Both the position numbers and the translations under genes were made by a program. A stretch of 64,000 bases of DNA from positions 3,782,001-3,846,000 of the forward strand of contig HG738137.1 in NCBI GenBank assembly GCA_000499405.2, given 5' to 3'. The stretch is from Onchocerca volvulus. Taxonomy: Eukaryota; Nematoda; Chromadorea; Rhabditida; Onchocercidae. Below the pieces are notes generated by a model. The model was not told the origin of the DNA. It searched no databases and saw nothing but the letters and a program-made list of their open reading frames with translations. The stretch's first letter is position 1. Each line of letters starts with the position of its first letter. Shown here in pieces: positions 1 through 11,674 of the stretch.

Positions 1-658
1 CTTGGGGCAATTTTGACCAAACAATATTCTGTCTGATGTACTGATCCACATCTTTATCCGTCATACAGTCTATAAAGTTTAGCATATCTTCTGTTTCCAC
101 ATCTTTTCATGATGAGTTTTACGATGAGCATAGCGAGAGTTGTCAATTCAATAAATTTAATCCCATTTCGTATAAATTAAATCAAATTGGAATGAATTTG
201 CGATATTGGAAATAGTAAAATAGAATTCAATACAATATCTGTCTAGTATAACAACCTCAAGCAACGAAATCACAAAAATATCCAAAATTTTTTATTTCCA
301 ACAACAATTTTACATCAAAACTCAATTTTAGTAGCTTTTTAAATTACAAAACAATGATTTCACAAATAAATATAGTGTTCAAATGATTTAAAATAAATTA
401 CAAATATTATTCTTCTCTCCAATAATTATTTTCAATGAAATAAAAACGATTCTGCCAGAAATTAACAAACATCGAACTGATAAAAAAGATATGTAAGAAT
501 TGCCAGAAAACCGTAATACTCAGAAAATTCATCATAATCAAAACAATTCAACAACTGCAATTATGAAGAAAACCGGGAAACATGAAGCTGTAGAAACAAT
601 TCCAGCTTCAACTGTTATAAAAACTAGTTTATACAAAATAACAAAAATAAAGAACATC
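1..658. other. 3' flank of the BTB/zinc-finger gene, non-coding
   Basis: AT-rich sequence downstream (in minus-strand terms) of the TAA at 661-659. It should hold the 3' UTR and polyadenylation signal of the zinc-finger gene. Open frames here on the plus strand are antisense to the last exon or run through low-complexity sequence. I see no other gene. Confidence 0.5.
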
Positions 659-3600
659 TTAGGTATTCAATTTTCCAGAAGTGATTATCGGTTCAAAATT
701 ATGCGTTCGACGGCAGTGCAGAACAAAACGATCTTTTCTCCAGAATTTAGCTCTACAAAATTCTTCCGGACATTCAAATGGTTTCAGTTTCAGATGCTCT
801 CTAAATATATGTGCATCCATATTTTTCTTATCTGCATATGTCGTCCCACACTTTTTACATGCATATGGTTTTTCACCTATAAATCAATTAAACTTCAAGA
901 AAATCAAAATTTTATCATTCTGTACGATTTTTGTTCACTTGTACAAAATAGATTTTATTGGAAAACTGTTTCCGAAAATCAAATGACTCCTAATTGTAAT
1001 CCTGCATCAAAACTGAGAAATTTTCTTTCCATTGAGGAGAAATCGAAATCATCTCAAATAGAACAAAAACCATAAAAAATCAGTTGAAAAAAAAAAAATA
1101 AGAAGAAACCTGTATGGGCTCGAAGATGTCTGACAAGATTGCTCTGCACTTTAAAAGCTTGACTGCAATAACGACATTTATACGGAGTTTCCAAGGTATG
1201 TATACATCTGACATGTTTTTCAACCGCACTCTTCTCCTTTGTCCGATGATCACAAAATGGACATTTGAAAGGTTTTTCCATCATTACCTGAACTCAACTA
1301 AACTCCAGCAATTAAGAACAAATTTCGTTCCATGATATGCGAAAAAAGAACAAGATTATCTACCATTGTACAATAATGAAGTATATGACAACTTCAAAAG
1401 GACATTTATTGAGAAAAGAGAAATAATTAATAAAAATGAAATAATGTAAATAATCTGCTATATTCAAGAAAAATGCATGACAATATAAAAATACAATCTT
1501 AATCATTCTGCATCATGGTAATTTATAAGGAATACAAAAAAGGAAAATAAAAGGAATAAATACAAACCTCCTGATCACCGACTAATAAAGGCACAGTAAC
1601 ATCTTTAGGTGCAACAATCTCGGGTAAACCATAACCAAAACTGTCCAGTAAATGACGCTTTTTGGCATGTGGAATATACGACATTGTCACTGCAGAGACA
1701 GTTTCAAAATCATCATCTTGTATAGCATCATAACTGGATGATGCTTCCTCTATATCTAAAATTAACTTATTAATTTCTACTTTAAATAAAAAGATTAAGC
1801 ATTTAAATTATAAAAAAACTAAACAAATACGAATTCGTTCTCAAAACTTACTGTTGCATAGCAATATATCATTTTATACAGTTTAAACAACACATCCTAG
1901 CGCGATATTTTAATATATCTTATGCTAAAAATAAACTTACGAGAGAATTTTGTGTCTTTTTTCAACTGCAACATCAATCGCTTATGTCCATACGTGCCAC
2001 CCTTACATCCACGACTTGGTCCAGCAACAAATTTTTCATAAATATACATGTAATCATTTGCTGCCTTCGCAACAGCCATCACATTTTGCATTATGTCATC
2101 TTCTGCCATTTGTATTTTATCTAAACAAATTTACCATATCCACTCAACCTCGTTGAGATTAATAATAATTTTACAGTACTTCCTCAAATAACCATTTTTC
2201 AGCCTTGAAGTAAAGCACAATAAAGAAATTTTAAACTTGAAGTAATATTACAAAATAAAATCTTAGATAAACGTCGAGATATTTCGTGAAAATTCTCTAA
2301 ACGATCCATAAGAAAATTATACGACAAAAGTCACAAGAAGAATACTTCCTCCAAAAAGAAAAAAAAAACAGCCGGAAAAAAAAGAACAATTACTCCTAGA
2401 AATAAATGATACAGATTTAATTCATTTATACCTTTGTCTATATAATTAGAAGCTTCTTCCATAAGATCTTCAGCACTAGTTTCAGCCGGATTATTATCAT
2501 CATCTTCATCTTCGAAATTTGAACAATTTATAGCAGAAATGTTAGATTCGTTATTTCCAACGAAATTTCTACTGCTTATGGAATCCGAAAGGCCATAAAT
2601 TGTGTTTGTCAGTAGCGCTTTATCATGATCATCTAAAATTTACTTTGCTCCGATATCTTGAGCAAGATATTTCTCTAAATGATGAAAATTTCTAATTTTT
2701 AAAAGCATTCCGAAAACTTTTTAGATCATAATGATTGACAAATATATAATATATTACCAGTATAGTATGAACAATGTGTTTCGGAACCAATTAATTCTTC
2801 ATCGATAGCATCAACTAATCTAGCTATACCCAAAGTAACAGCAGCTTGCCGTAACATCTTATGACGTCTTAACGTCTTGCGAACTGATCCGCTGTATAGA
2901 AACTCGACTATATTTCTCAAATCCATACTAAAACAAGCAAAAAATACGGTTTGGAAAGTGCAAACATAAAGAAAAACAAAAATCGTTAATAGCAATCGAA
3001 TCTTCAAATTTTCACTGGCAAATAATAAATAAATATGGCCATATTTGCTTTGGTTACAAGCTTGTCATACCTATTCACACCCGTAATTTGGGGATCAATA
3101 TCAACAGTGACAATGGCACTTTTCTCAGTACATGCAAGTGCATTTTCGAAATGAGTACTGAATGCACAAAGCATCAAACGGTGACATTGAAGAATCATTT
3201 TGTTCTAAAAGTAAATAAGACATCAATTATCTAAGCTCTAGAAAGTTTGACTGTGAAAACTATATTATTGAAAAAAGTTTATAGTTTATTCTGTGCTACA
3301 TAAATAAAATTACTGAATAATAATTCTTTTGTTTGCTTTCTTACTCATCATTTCAATGAGAAAAAAAAATCTCCAGCAGTATTGAAAAATATTCATAATT
3401 TATATATCACGGAAAATTCTAAGGCTAAAAGATATGGCAGAAAATGTTTACAGCATAAAAATAATTTACCTCGCTACTCACGAAACAATCGATAAATTTT
3501 CTCTGAGTTTTGAAGCGATGGATTGCTTGTAATAATTCTTGAGCATGATTTGAATTTTCTAATTCTACATTCGGATAAATCCGAGCTTCTTCACTTTCTA

Positions 3601-4639
3601 GTAATCTAACCAGAGAATCACAACCAAGAGCATTTGCAACAGAAAGTGTCTTGTTTTGAGATCGATTGCTGCAACGTCCAGTATACATATATTTTATCAC
3701 TGTCCGAAGATCATCCATTTCAACACCTTAAATGTAAATTTATTAATAACAAAACTATTAGACAATATGTGAATCTCATGGCTAAAAGTATTACAGTTAT
3801 TTTTCAAGATAGTTTTGTAATATATTTTACAACAAATATGTTAATCGGAAAAACAATTAATATTAATATACCTGTAACTTTTGGATCAATATTTAAGGTT
3901 ATAACTGCAGAATTTTGAACACTAAAAAGCGCTGCACCCAAATGTCTGCTATAAGCGGCTAAAATAAGACGATGAGCCGATCCTGCATAACTGCCGCCAA
4001 CTTGAATAATAACGTCCAAAAAACCATTTGTCTTTAAAAAAAAAAAAAAAAAAAGAAAAAAATTGTAAACAACACAATAGAGAAACAAGCATAAATATAC
4101 ATCAACGACTTGAAATATCAATAAAACAATCAAAGTGATCTAAACAACGTATTTTTAAGATTCGTGCTTTTGATGTTATCAAAAGACTTTTTTCTTTATT
4201 CTAAACTGGCTTCACCTATCATTATCTTGTTCCATACGAAATATCTGATCAAAAATGTTTGACAAGAAAGAAAGTCAGGATTTTATGATTCTTACTACAG
4301 CAAACAATAATATAATATTTTTAATGAATTTCTTATGGAAAGGTAAAATTTTGAAAAAATAAATTGATAAAACAAACATTGTACAAATGCTGCATATAGA
4401 GGAATAGCGTATCGCAGTGAGACTGTTTCCGTAAAAACGGTACTTCTTCCAAGCCGTCCAAGAGCCTCAATTTTTCCATTGTCCATTAAGAGTGCTTGTC
4501 TGTTGTCTACAACATCAAGCTGCATAGTTTGCAAAATTATTTTCATAGTATCAGCAAGTCTTTCATCATCATATTCATAATACACTGTTCGCCAGAAGCT
4601 ACTGTTTACAGTATTATAAAGAATAGTTTGAGAGGCCAT
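659..4639 (-). CDS. Double BTB/POZ domain, four C2H2 zinc-finger protein (probable transcription factor)
   Basis: Ten-exon model: 4639-4385, 4031-3872, 3726-3470, 3204-3071, 2927-2758, 2632-2432, 2120-1941, 1755-1568, 1287-1110, 876-659; 646 aa, all phases agree. Residues ~86-223 form a BTB domain (LDVIIQVGGSYAGSAHRLIL, later DLRTVIKYMYTG). Residues ~225-325 form a second one (MILQCHRLMLCAFSTHFENA, later DLRNIVEFLYSG). An acidic linker (EDEDDDNN) follows. Four C2H2 fingers end the protein: CPFC..H..H, CRYCSQAF..H..H, CKKCGTTY..H..H and CPEEFC..H..H. BTB domains dimerise and recruit corepressors and C2H2 fingers bind DNA, so a nuclear regulator is likely. The start is uncertain: an upstream mini-exon (4709-4687, encoding VVDLETKG) with a strong GTAAGT donor can splice in frame to an acceptor at 4602, replacing the first 13 residues. 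The donor at 4384 (GTACAA) is weak. Confidence 0.85.
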
Positions 4640-5838
4640 GTTTCGGACACATAAAACAAACACTCTCGGAGATTTTGAGACTTACCCTTTGGTTTCCAAA
4701 TCAACAACCTTAGGAAGGACAGAAGAAAATTAATGGAAAGAGAATGATAATCAAAATTATATGTACATTAATTTTCAATATATTAGAGAAAAGGTATCCA
4801 TAGCATAGATACGATAGTCTGGATACAAAGATATGTAGGATACATAACTGAAAAATGCATGTATTTAATGTGTGTTCAAATAATAGGTATGTTTATAATA
4901 ACGAATCTGGTTGCAACTACGTCTCTCTGCGGAAAACATCCATGCAAAAACCGATATTTTTGTTACTTTTAGGCTGTTAAAATGAGAAATCAAGAAGGTG
5001 AATCAAATCGGATCCCATCCTGCAATGACCCTTATCTTATCACCGTAAACCTTAAAGTTATTCAGAAACATATTTCGACCTGATATAAATTTTTCACCAC
5101 TCACCTCTCCAATCTTTAATAAAAGTTCAGAGGGATGGACAGATCTAAACTAACCATTGTTTTGTAATTCGAAAATTTTAATTTCTCGTAACCACAATAA
5201 ATGCACTTGTGCTATAACACATAGATACCTTGCATAACTATTCTATTTACTTTACTTGATTATTTTGTTGCATGAAAAATTTAATGAACATTAATGTGGT
5301 ACAATGACAAATATATAATCAGTGGTGATACAATAACACACGGAAAATAGAGATAATAATCAAAAAATTATTATAGTTAGATTAGAAATTTTCCAGCATA
5401 TTTCCAAACATTAATTTATTTTTCTGATAGTTACCACAAACTGACAACTTGCACCGCACAATGTCACAAGAACCAACAATGAAAAATCACTCTGTATTTT
5501 GAAAATAGTAAGGCAACGCAAAAAGCATGAAAAAATGAAAAATAAAATATTGTGAAGAACGCACATCACTAATGTGGCATTGTTGGAAGATACAAAGTAT
5601 TATAGGCCCAAACAGAATATTTATTACAGAACTTTCTATAAGATATTTAGCTATCTAACAGCTGCTACTTATCATCACTCGGATAACTGTTCTAAAAAAT
5701 TTCAAATATTAGAAAAAATCGACTTTTATGATAATCAGGAAAAAGAAGACACACGAAACTCAAAGATGAGACGTCATTAAGCAACAATATTCTAAGAGAT
5801 CGCTAAAAACTATTTCCAAGATAATTTATTAAGTTGTG
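4640..5838. other. Spacer between the two leftmost minus-strand genes
   Basis: About 1.2 kb between the slmo stop codon and the first confident exon of the BTB/zinc-finger gene. It contains the optional exon 4709-4687 (acceptor CCTAAG, donor GTAAGT). An ATG lies directly before a GTTAGT donor near 5150-5158 on the minus strand and could supply a start for that exon; this is speculation. No other coding sequence seen. Confidence 0.4.
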
Positions 5839-7903
5839 CTATGAGAGGAAATTTGGTTGCTCCGCTGCGGGATGCAATGAACTGAGAACAAACGTTGGAT
5901 CTGAGAATCCTTGTGACGATTTGTTAGCATTTGAAACAGATCTAGATGAACTGCTGAACTGGTCAATTACCCATTCCAATCCTTTCCGACCCTTGAATGG
6001 TTAATTATTATTTGATTTTTTTTTCATTGCTTTTAAAGATGCTATTAGCTACATCTATACTATCTTATGGATACAAATATAGGAATTTCTAGTGCAATGC
6101 AACATTTATCAAATCAAACATACAAGTTATTCAAACAATATTGATGGTGATGTTGATCAACATATTCTTTCTAATGTAGTTATTATTAATCCTCCTTTAT
6201 TCATGTTGTGAAACTTAATGACGAACCGAACCACTTTTTTATCTATAGGCAGAATTTTCTGATCAGACTAGAAAACGTTCATAATAAGAAGCAGAAGGAC
6301 TTCTGCCAACATAACTAGAGAGAGCAAGTTCAGGTTTACAAGATTCTAGGTATTCATTTTTCCTATCTACTTTTCTGTTTACGAAGTTTTCTTTCCTATT
6401 TACGAAGTTCCTACTTACGAAGAGTAAACTAGTAATTGGATTAACTTCCATTTATTTCAAGTAAAGATTTTTTCTATATGATCAAAAAAAGTGAGGATTC
6501 GAAATATTTCAAGTACAGTATCCGTTAATCTTTACATTATATCCATAACTCGGTGTTTTTTAGCAGCTACTGTTTACAGTGTGATAAAGAATAATTTTCA
6601 GAACTTAAGAATTATCCACTTAAAAAAGTCTACATCTATGACAGTTATTAAATCTTCCTAGATTTGCAATACTAACTAATAAAAAAATAAATATGAACTT
6701 TATAATGAAATAGATCACCTTCTTGGCATTTGTTTCATATATATTCAGGAACACTTTTTCGCAATAATCTGCAAATGCTGGCAAATCAACATTGACAGCA
6801 GCTTCTTGTTGTAATATCGTTCTGCAATCATATTAATAACTTCCACTATTTATTACTGCATAATCCCGACTCAGGAAACAAAAAATGAATAACGGATAAC
6901 AGAAAATACCTGTCGTGATTGCAAGGATCTGGTTTATACAACAATCGTTCATCAACACGTAGAAAACGTCCCGCATTCATCTGAGATTTTTTACTTAATA
7001 ATTGAAATATGCCGTATAATTCTTATATAATTTATAGTTGGAAAATGATCGGCACATGCTACATGCAAGGCTAATACTAAAATAATATTTTTATGTGAAT
7101 TTCTTTATCAATCTTTGGGGATTCTGAATGAAATGAAGTAGAGAAAACAAAATGTAATGCAAAAAAAGTTTTGCTTTGGCAAACGAACTGCTCAGAAGAT
7201 ACTGATTTAAGATTAACTTGAATCTGGATAAATGAATTACATTTCTTGTGATTAAAGTCATCTCCTTCTTTGCTGGATTAATTTCGGTCACTTCATAAGA
7301 ATACTGAGTTCCAGAAAAACCCGTCAACTATAAAAATAAGACGAGGAATTGGTAAGAATGAAAAACATAATGAAGATTCGGTGAATTGCCAAACAAAAGA
7401 ATAGTCAAAATCATTCAAGTTAATATTCAAACAACAGATTTATAAACCAGAATGAAAAACAGGTATTTTCAATCACTGAAAAAATTATACACAAGATGAT
7501 GGAAATTAATCAAGCAAATTCTTACTTTTGTTGCCCAAGTAGGTATTGAAAAATGGCTTTGGATAATACGTTCAGACCGTAGAGAACCATCAATAAGCGA
7601 ATGCTGTCTGAGGATATCGATCCCACTAATATTGTTATTCATTGGATTCGGATATTTGCGCCATGCTGCACGTGTTACAGTGTCCCAAGGATGACTAAGA
7701 TAAGTCAGAAACACTTCATAATTTGAAAAATTTATGCATAAAAATGAACTGCAGTCCGACAAAATGGATTAGAATCCTTACACAGTGTTAACTATTAATG
7801 AATTAAACTACACTCCACGAGTCATTAAAATAAATAATAGGAAAAAATAAGTTAACACTATTAAAACTTGCTCGAAAACATGCTCCGAAGTCCAGAACTT
7901 CAT
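5839..7903 (-). CDS. slmo: PRELI/MSF1-domain protein of the slowmo (PRELID3) family
   Basis: Six coding exons: 7903-7872, 7694-7526, 7327-7241, 6980-6910, 6821-6719, 5991-5839; 204 aa. It starts [20 protein letters not shown], close to the PRELID3/slowmo N-terminus, and continues with KYPNPMN, RVDERLLYKP, TILQQEA and GRKGLEWVI, covering a full PRELI/MSF1 domain. The family shuttles phospholipids (phosphatidylserine for PRELID3) across the mitochondrial intermembrane space in complex with a TRIAP1-type partner. Intron 1 has a GC donor (GA|GCAAGT) instead of GT; only that choice gives the conserved FDHPW. A 5' UTR piece (7949-7904) begins right after TTTGTTTCAG, a likely spliced-leader acceptor. 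The BTB/zinc-finger gene lies downstream on the same strand. Confidence 0.93.
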
Positions 7904-7944
7904 ATGTCACGATTGCTGATAATGACAGATTCCTGACTGGACGT

Positions 7945-7952
7945 AAAGCCTG
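7945..7952 (-). promoter_or_regulatory. Probable spliced-leader acceptor of slmo
   Basis: Minus-strand reading CTTTGTTTCAG ends at 7950. It lies 46 bases upstream of the slmo ATG, with no upstream coding exon, so SL trans-splicing is the simplest reading. A cis-spliced 5' UTR intron is the alternative. Confidence 0.5.
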
Positions 7953-10900
7953 AAACAAAGAAAAAAAGATATCAATAAATTTAGCATTAAGCAACAAAAA
8001 AATTATGATTATCGCCTATACAACAATCAGAGATATTAGAGTTCAGTCTTCTGTAACAACTACAAAACAATTCTGTTAAAAACTCCACAATCTTCGCAAT
8101 ATTATGATTCAGGAATGTGATGAAAATAACGATTAGCGTGATTTTCCGCTATCTTTAAACAACATGTCTTATACATGTTTTACCGAAAAATTTAGATGCC
8201 CACGAAATATTTGATTACCATTTATCAGCTGCAAAACTTTACACCTGTCATTAATTCACCACGTTATGTACGTGCCAGCCAAAACAAAAATACGAAATAG
8301 AGGAAACCGCAAAATCCAAGAAACATGGCCCGTACAAATCTAGCTCACGTTTTGGTAGAAAACGACGGGAATTAGAAGGGAAATTAGCCAAGGGTACGTG
8401 ACCTCTCGTGTGTGCGTGACCTCTCCGTATAAGATATCAGAGGGATAAATGAACTGGTGCTGAATTGGTATTGGGTGCAAGGATGAAAGAGTTGCCAATG
8501 CATGCATTATAATTTCGATGCATAGGAAGATTGGCTCAACATTACCTGTTTTAGTGATATAATGCATGCCATCAGTGTTAGAGTTGCGCTTTGTGTAGTT
8601 TTATATGTTAAGCCATTTTCCTCAAGCAATCTGCAATCAGCAACTTTCCTGCTGATACTAACATCTGTAGTCGCTCATCTGAACTTCATCTCGTGACAAA
8701 CATGGAGTTTCATTCAAACAAAGAATGAATATATCCAGTTATTCTTGATTTAATTACAGATGAAACATTTCAGCAGCATTAAAGATCAGCCAAACTTTCT
8801 TTTCAAATTGACATCTCTCATCTATTCCTCGCCGACTCTCACACATTTCTCAAAAAATTGAAAGTCAAAAAATACAAATCAAAGCGAAAATATTTCAGAA
8901 TGGCAATGGATTTGAAAAAAAAAAGCAGCAGAGAATCATCAGCATTACATTGAGCACAATGATGAATATCAAACATTAGATCCTGGAAATGGTCGTTCAT
9001 CTTTTCATCCGATCGCAGTGATAATAGAATGATAAAATCAGACTCGATTATATCCCATTTAATCTCTGATCATATTCTTGCTTCGCTTAGGAAGTATTTT
9101 GAAAAATGAATCATAGCTGATGTTCTGAAATTATAATCCTCATCTGCCATACCATACTTAGTCCCATTCTTCAACGACTTCCATTTCGGATCTTCAAAAA
9201 TTGCCCTATGGCGTGTTTTAGAAGCAGCAATAAATGCACTTTCATCTAAGTCTTATCAATCACATTATCACACTAATCGCACAAAACAAATTGATAGTCT
9301 CTACCATTGAATTCTCTCTTTTTGTTTGAAAGCATTTTCAGATTTGTACACACATTTCTTATCTTTTATCACGCATTCATCCCATAGCAACACAATTTTC
9401 TCAGAACTTGGCTGTGATTTTCTTAAAGAAAGAGATGATAATTATATTAAAAAACAGCCCAGCATTCATGATAGAATTAGCTATTTGAGCTTAAATAATC
9501 TTTAAATAAATAACGGATGACATGAAATGAAGTGATTAGTACAAACAAAATTCGAATAACAGCTAATCATACAGCAATCTTGATGATCTGGAAATCATCA
9601 ACATATACAGTCTATAGGAACATACTGTATGCATTGTGGATACTAATCATCTTTAGCTTGATAAGGACTAAATCTGAAATGCTTTTATCAAAATGAGATC
9701 AATTTATTGTAACATATTCTTACAATCTTACAATAAAACTAATTAATAATGATGAAAATAAACAACAGTGTAAGCGCCAAACAGATACTCCAATTGAAGT
9801 TAACATGAAGACAAACTACGCTTACTCCTAATGATCGATTTTCAGCAATCTATCGATAATGTAAAGAACTGTTGCAGCTTTTAGTCTTCAGCTATTTGAT
9901 AAGTCCCTGAAAATGATATATCATTAGCATTCAAAAAAAAAAATCTACCATTTCTTGACGAATGAATCTGCAATCATATCATTGAGAATGAATTCAAAAA
10001 TCACTATCAATATAAAAAAAACGGCAATTTCGACTCTTGCCATATTTTACAGTCAATATAAAGAGATAAAGCAATAAGAGTGAAAATTTTCGATAAGGTT
10101 AATTTGAGGAAACTAATGCTCGATTTCTACCATGAACAGAACAAACTTTATTGAGCATTGAGATTTTCTGATACTTTGTCTTAGCTTTTATAAATAATCG
10201 TAATAAAGTTACAATCTAAACACTTTTTGTTATTCAAATCGTTATGAAGGCGCTATAGTTGAATCGACATTCCACTGGTTTAATTTAGGAATCATAGAGC
10301 TAATTTGATGGTTTTTTTCTTTTTTTCTTTTCTTTTTTTCTATTCTACTTAATATCTTCCATTCTAGGTTGAATTAACAAATTTAAATGAGCATTAAATC
10401 GAACGAAAAAAAGCGATTGTTTGCAGTAAAAAGTACATCGCTCACTTTGTTATTCACATTATCGAAATGCTCAATTCTTTTCAGACATTTGGTATTGTTT
10501 CTGAAAAAACGCAGTATATTAGCAACTTACATTTTTTAATGAATTTTTTCATGTGAACTTCACGGGGAGTTCACACCGACCAATTAGTCTAATAAGTTCG
10601 ATTAGGCAAAGCAATGATTCGTGAAAATAATCTAACCAATCAAGCTCTCTCATTTAACGAAGTAATAATTCGACAGAGTAATAATCTTTGCTCTCTATTG
10701 ATGTTATGAAGTTTTAATGTCCAAACTTTTCTAAGCAGCATAGTACTTTATACTGGTGAATCTACTTACTTCCAAACGTTAGAAATATGATCATGAGCCA
10801 TATTACGAATATTGATCTTCATCCTGATATTTTTATCAATATTTATATCACTGATAAGATGCTTCCTTATTAACAATTGTAATAATTCATTAATAATGAA

Positions 10901-11674
10901 ATTGACAAGAAGCAATACAATTTCTGAGAAAAATTTGTTGTATTTGATGGAAGTGATTAATATTGATATTTTCTGAAATAATTTTAGCAATAATAATCAT
11001 TTCCTTTTCGACATTTGTCTTCAGTTAGTTAATTCCAATGATTCATTTTTAATTATTCAATTAACATCTAATCGATATAGTTCTTCCAATTCGCAGTCTT
11101 ATTTATTCCCCATATCTCGATAAGGCTAAAATTGTTTATCACAGTTCATATCATTTATCATTAATATAAGTTCAGGTCGATGCAGATCTTCCTAGATATT
11201 AATATTGTTGTTACAGTGACAAATCATATTATTCTGCTATATTATGCTACGGAACACATTAAGAGTTTCTGTTTTAACCAAAACTTTATAAAAACGATTT
11301 GTCAGCGATCCTGACAGGATAGTGCAACTCTAGGATAAAAAACAAAAATTTTGCTGCAGTCTCTAAAACCAGGCATGAAACTTTCCGATGCTGGATTGGC
11401 AAATTTTCAAGAGAGAATTATTTGAACTTATTGTTATACCATAAATATGAGATAGTCCGGACGGAAATAGGACTGGAAGCATATCATAGCTTGTGAAATA
11501 TTTCTGTAAATATAATATCTCTGGAAGATCTCAGTTGATAGGCGCAATCATTTTTCATTTTCCATTAATTATCAATCATTTATCACATTCATTTTATCAC
11601 ATTCAATAATAAACAATAGCTCATACTAGGATCAACAAATGGATGGTCTATTTTAATGAACAAGAAATGAAATT
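7953..11674. other. Long intergenic region, mostly non-coding
   Basis: About 3.7 kb between slmo and the acid phosphatase, both on the minus strand. AT-rich with scattered short frames. One stretch (9245-9070, minus) is coding-like and listed separately. I saw no RNA gene, transposon or other exon. Confidence 0.4.
9070..9245 (-). CDS. Coding-like open stretch, possible orphan exon
   Basis: Fifty-seven sense codons end in TGA at 9072-9070, just after an acceptor-like AGACTTAG. The peptide has mixed, protein-like composition (it includes FEDPKWKSLKNGTKYGMADE and RTSAMIHFSKYFLSEARI), unlike the Ile/Lys/Asn/Phe-rich noise of nearby frames. There is no start codon in front and I could not place a partner exon. 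It could be the last exon of a small gene or a gene relic. I do not recognise the family. Confidence 0.3.
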
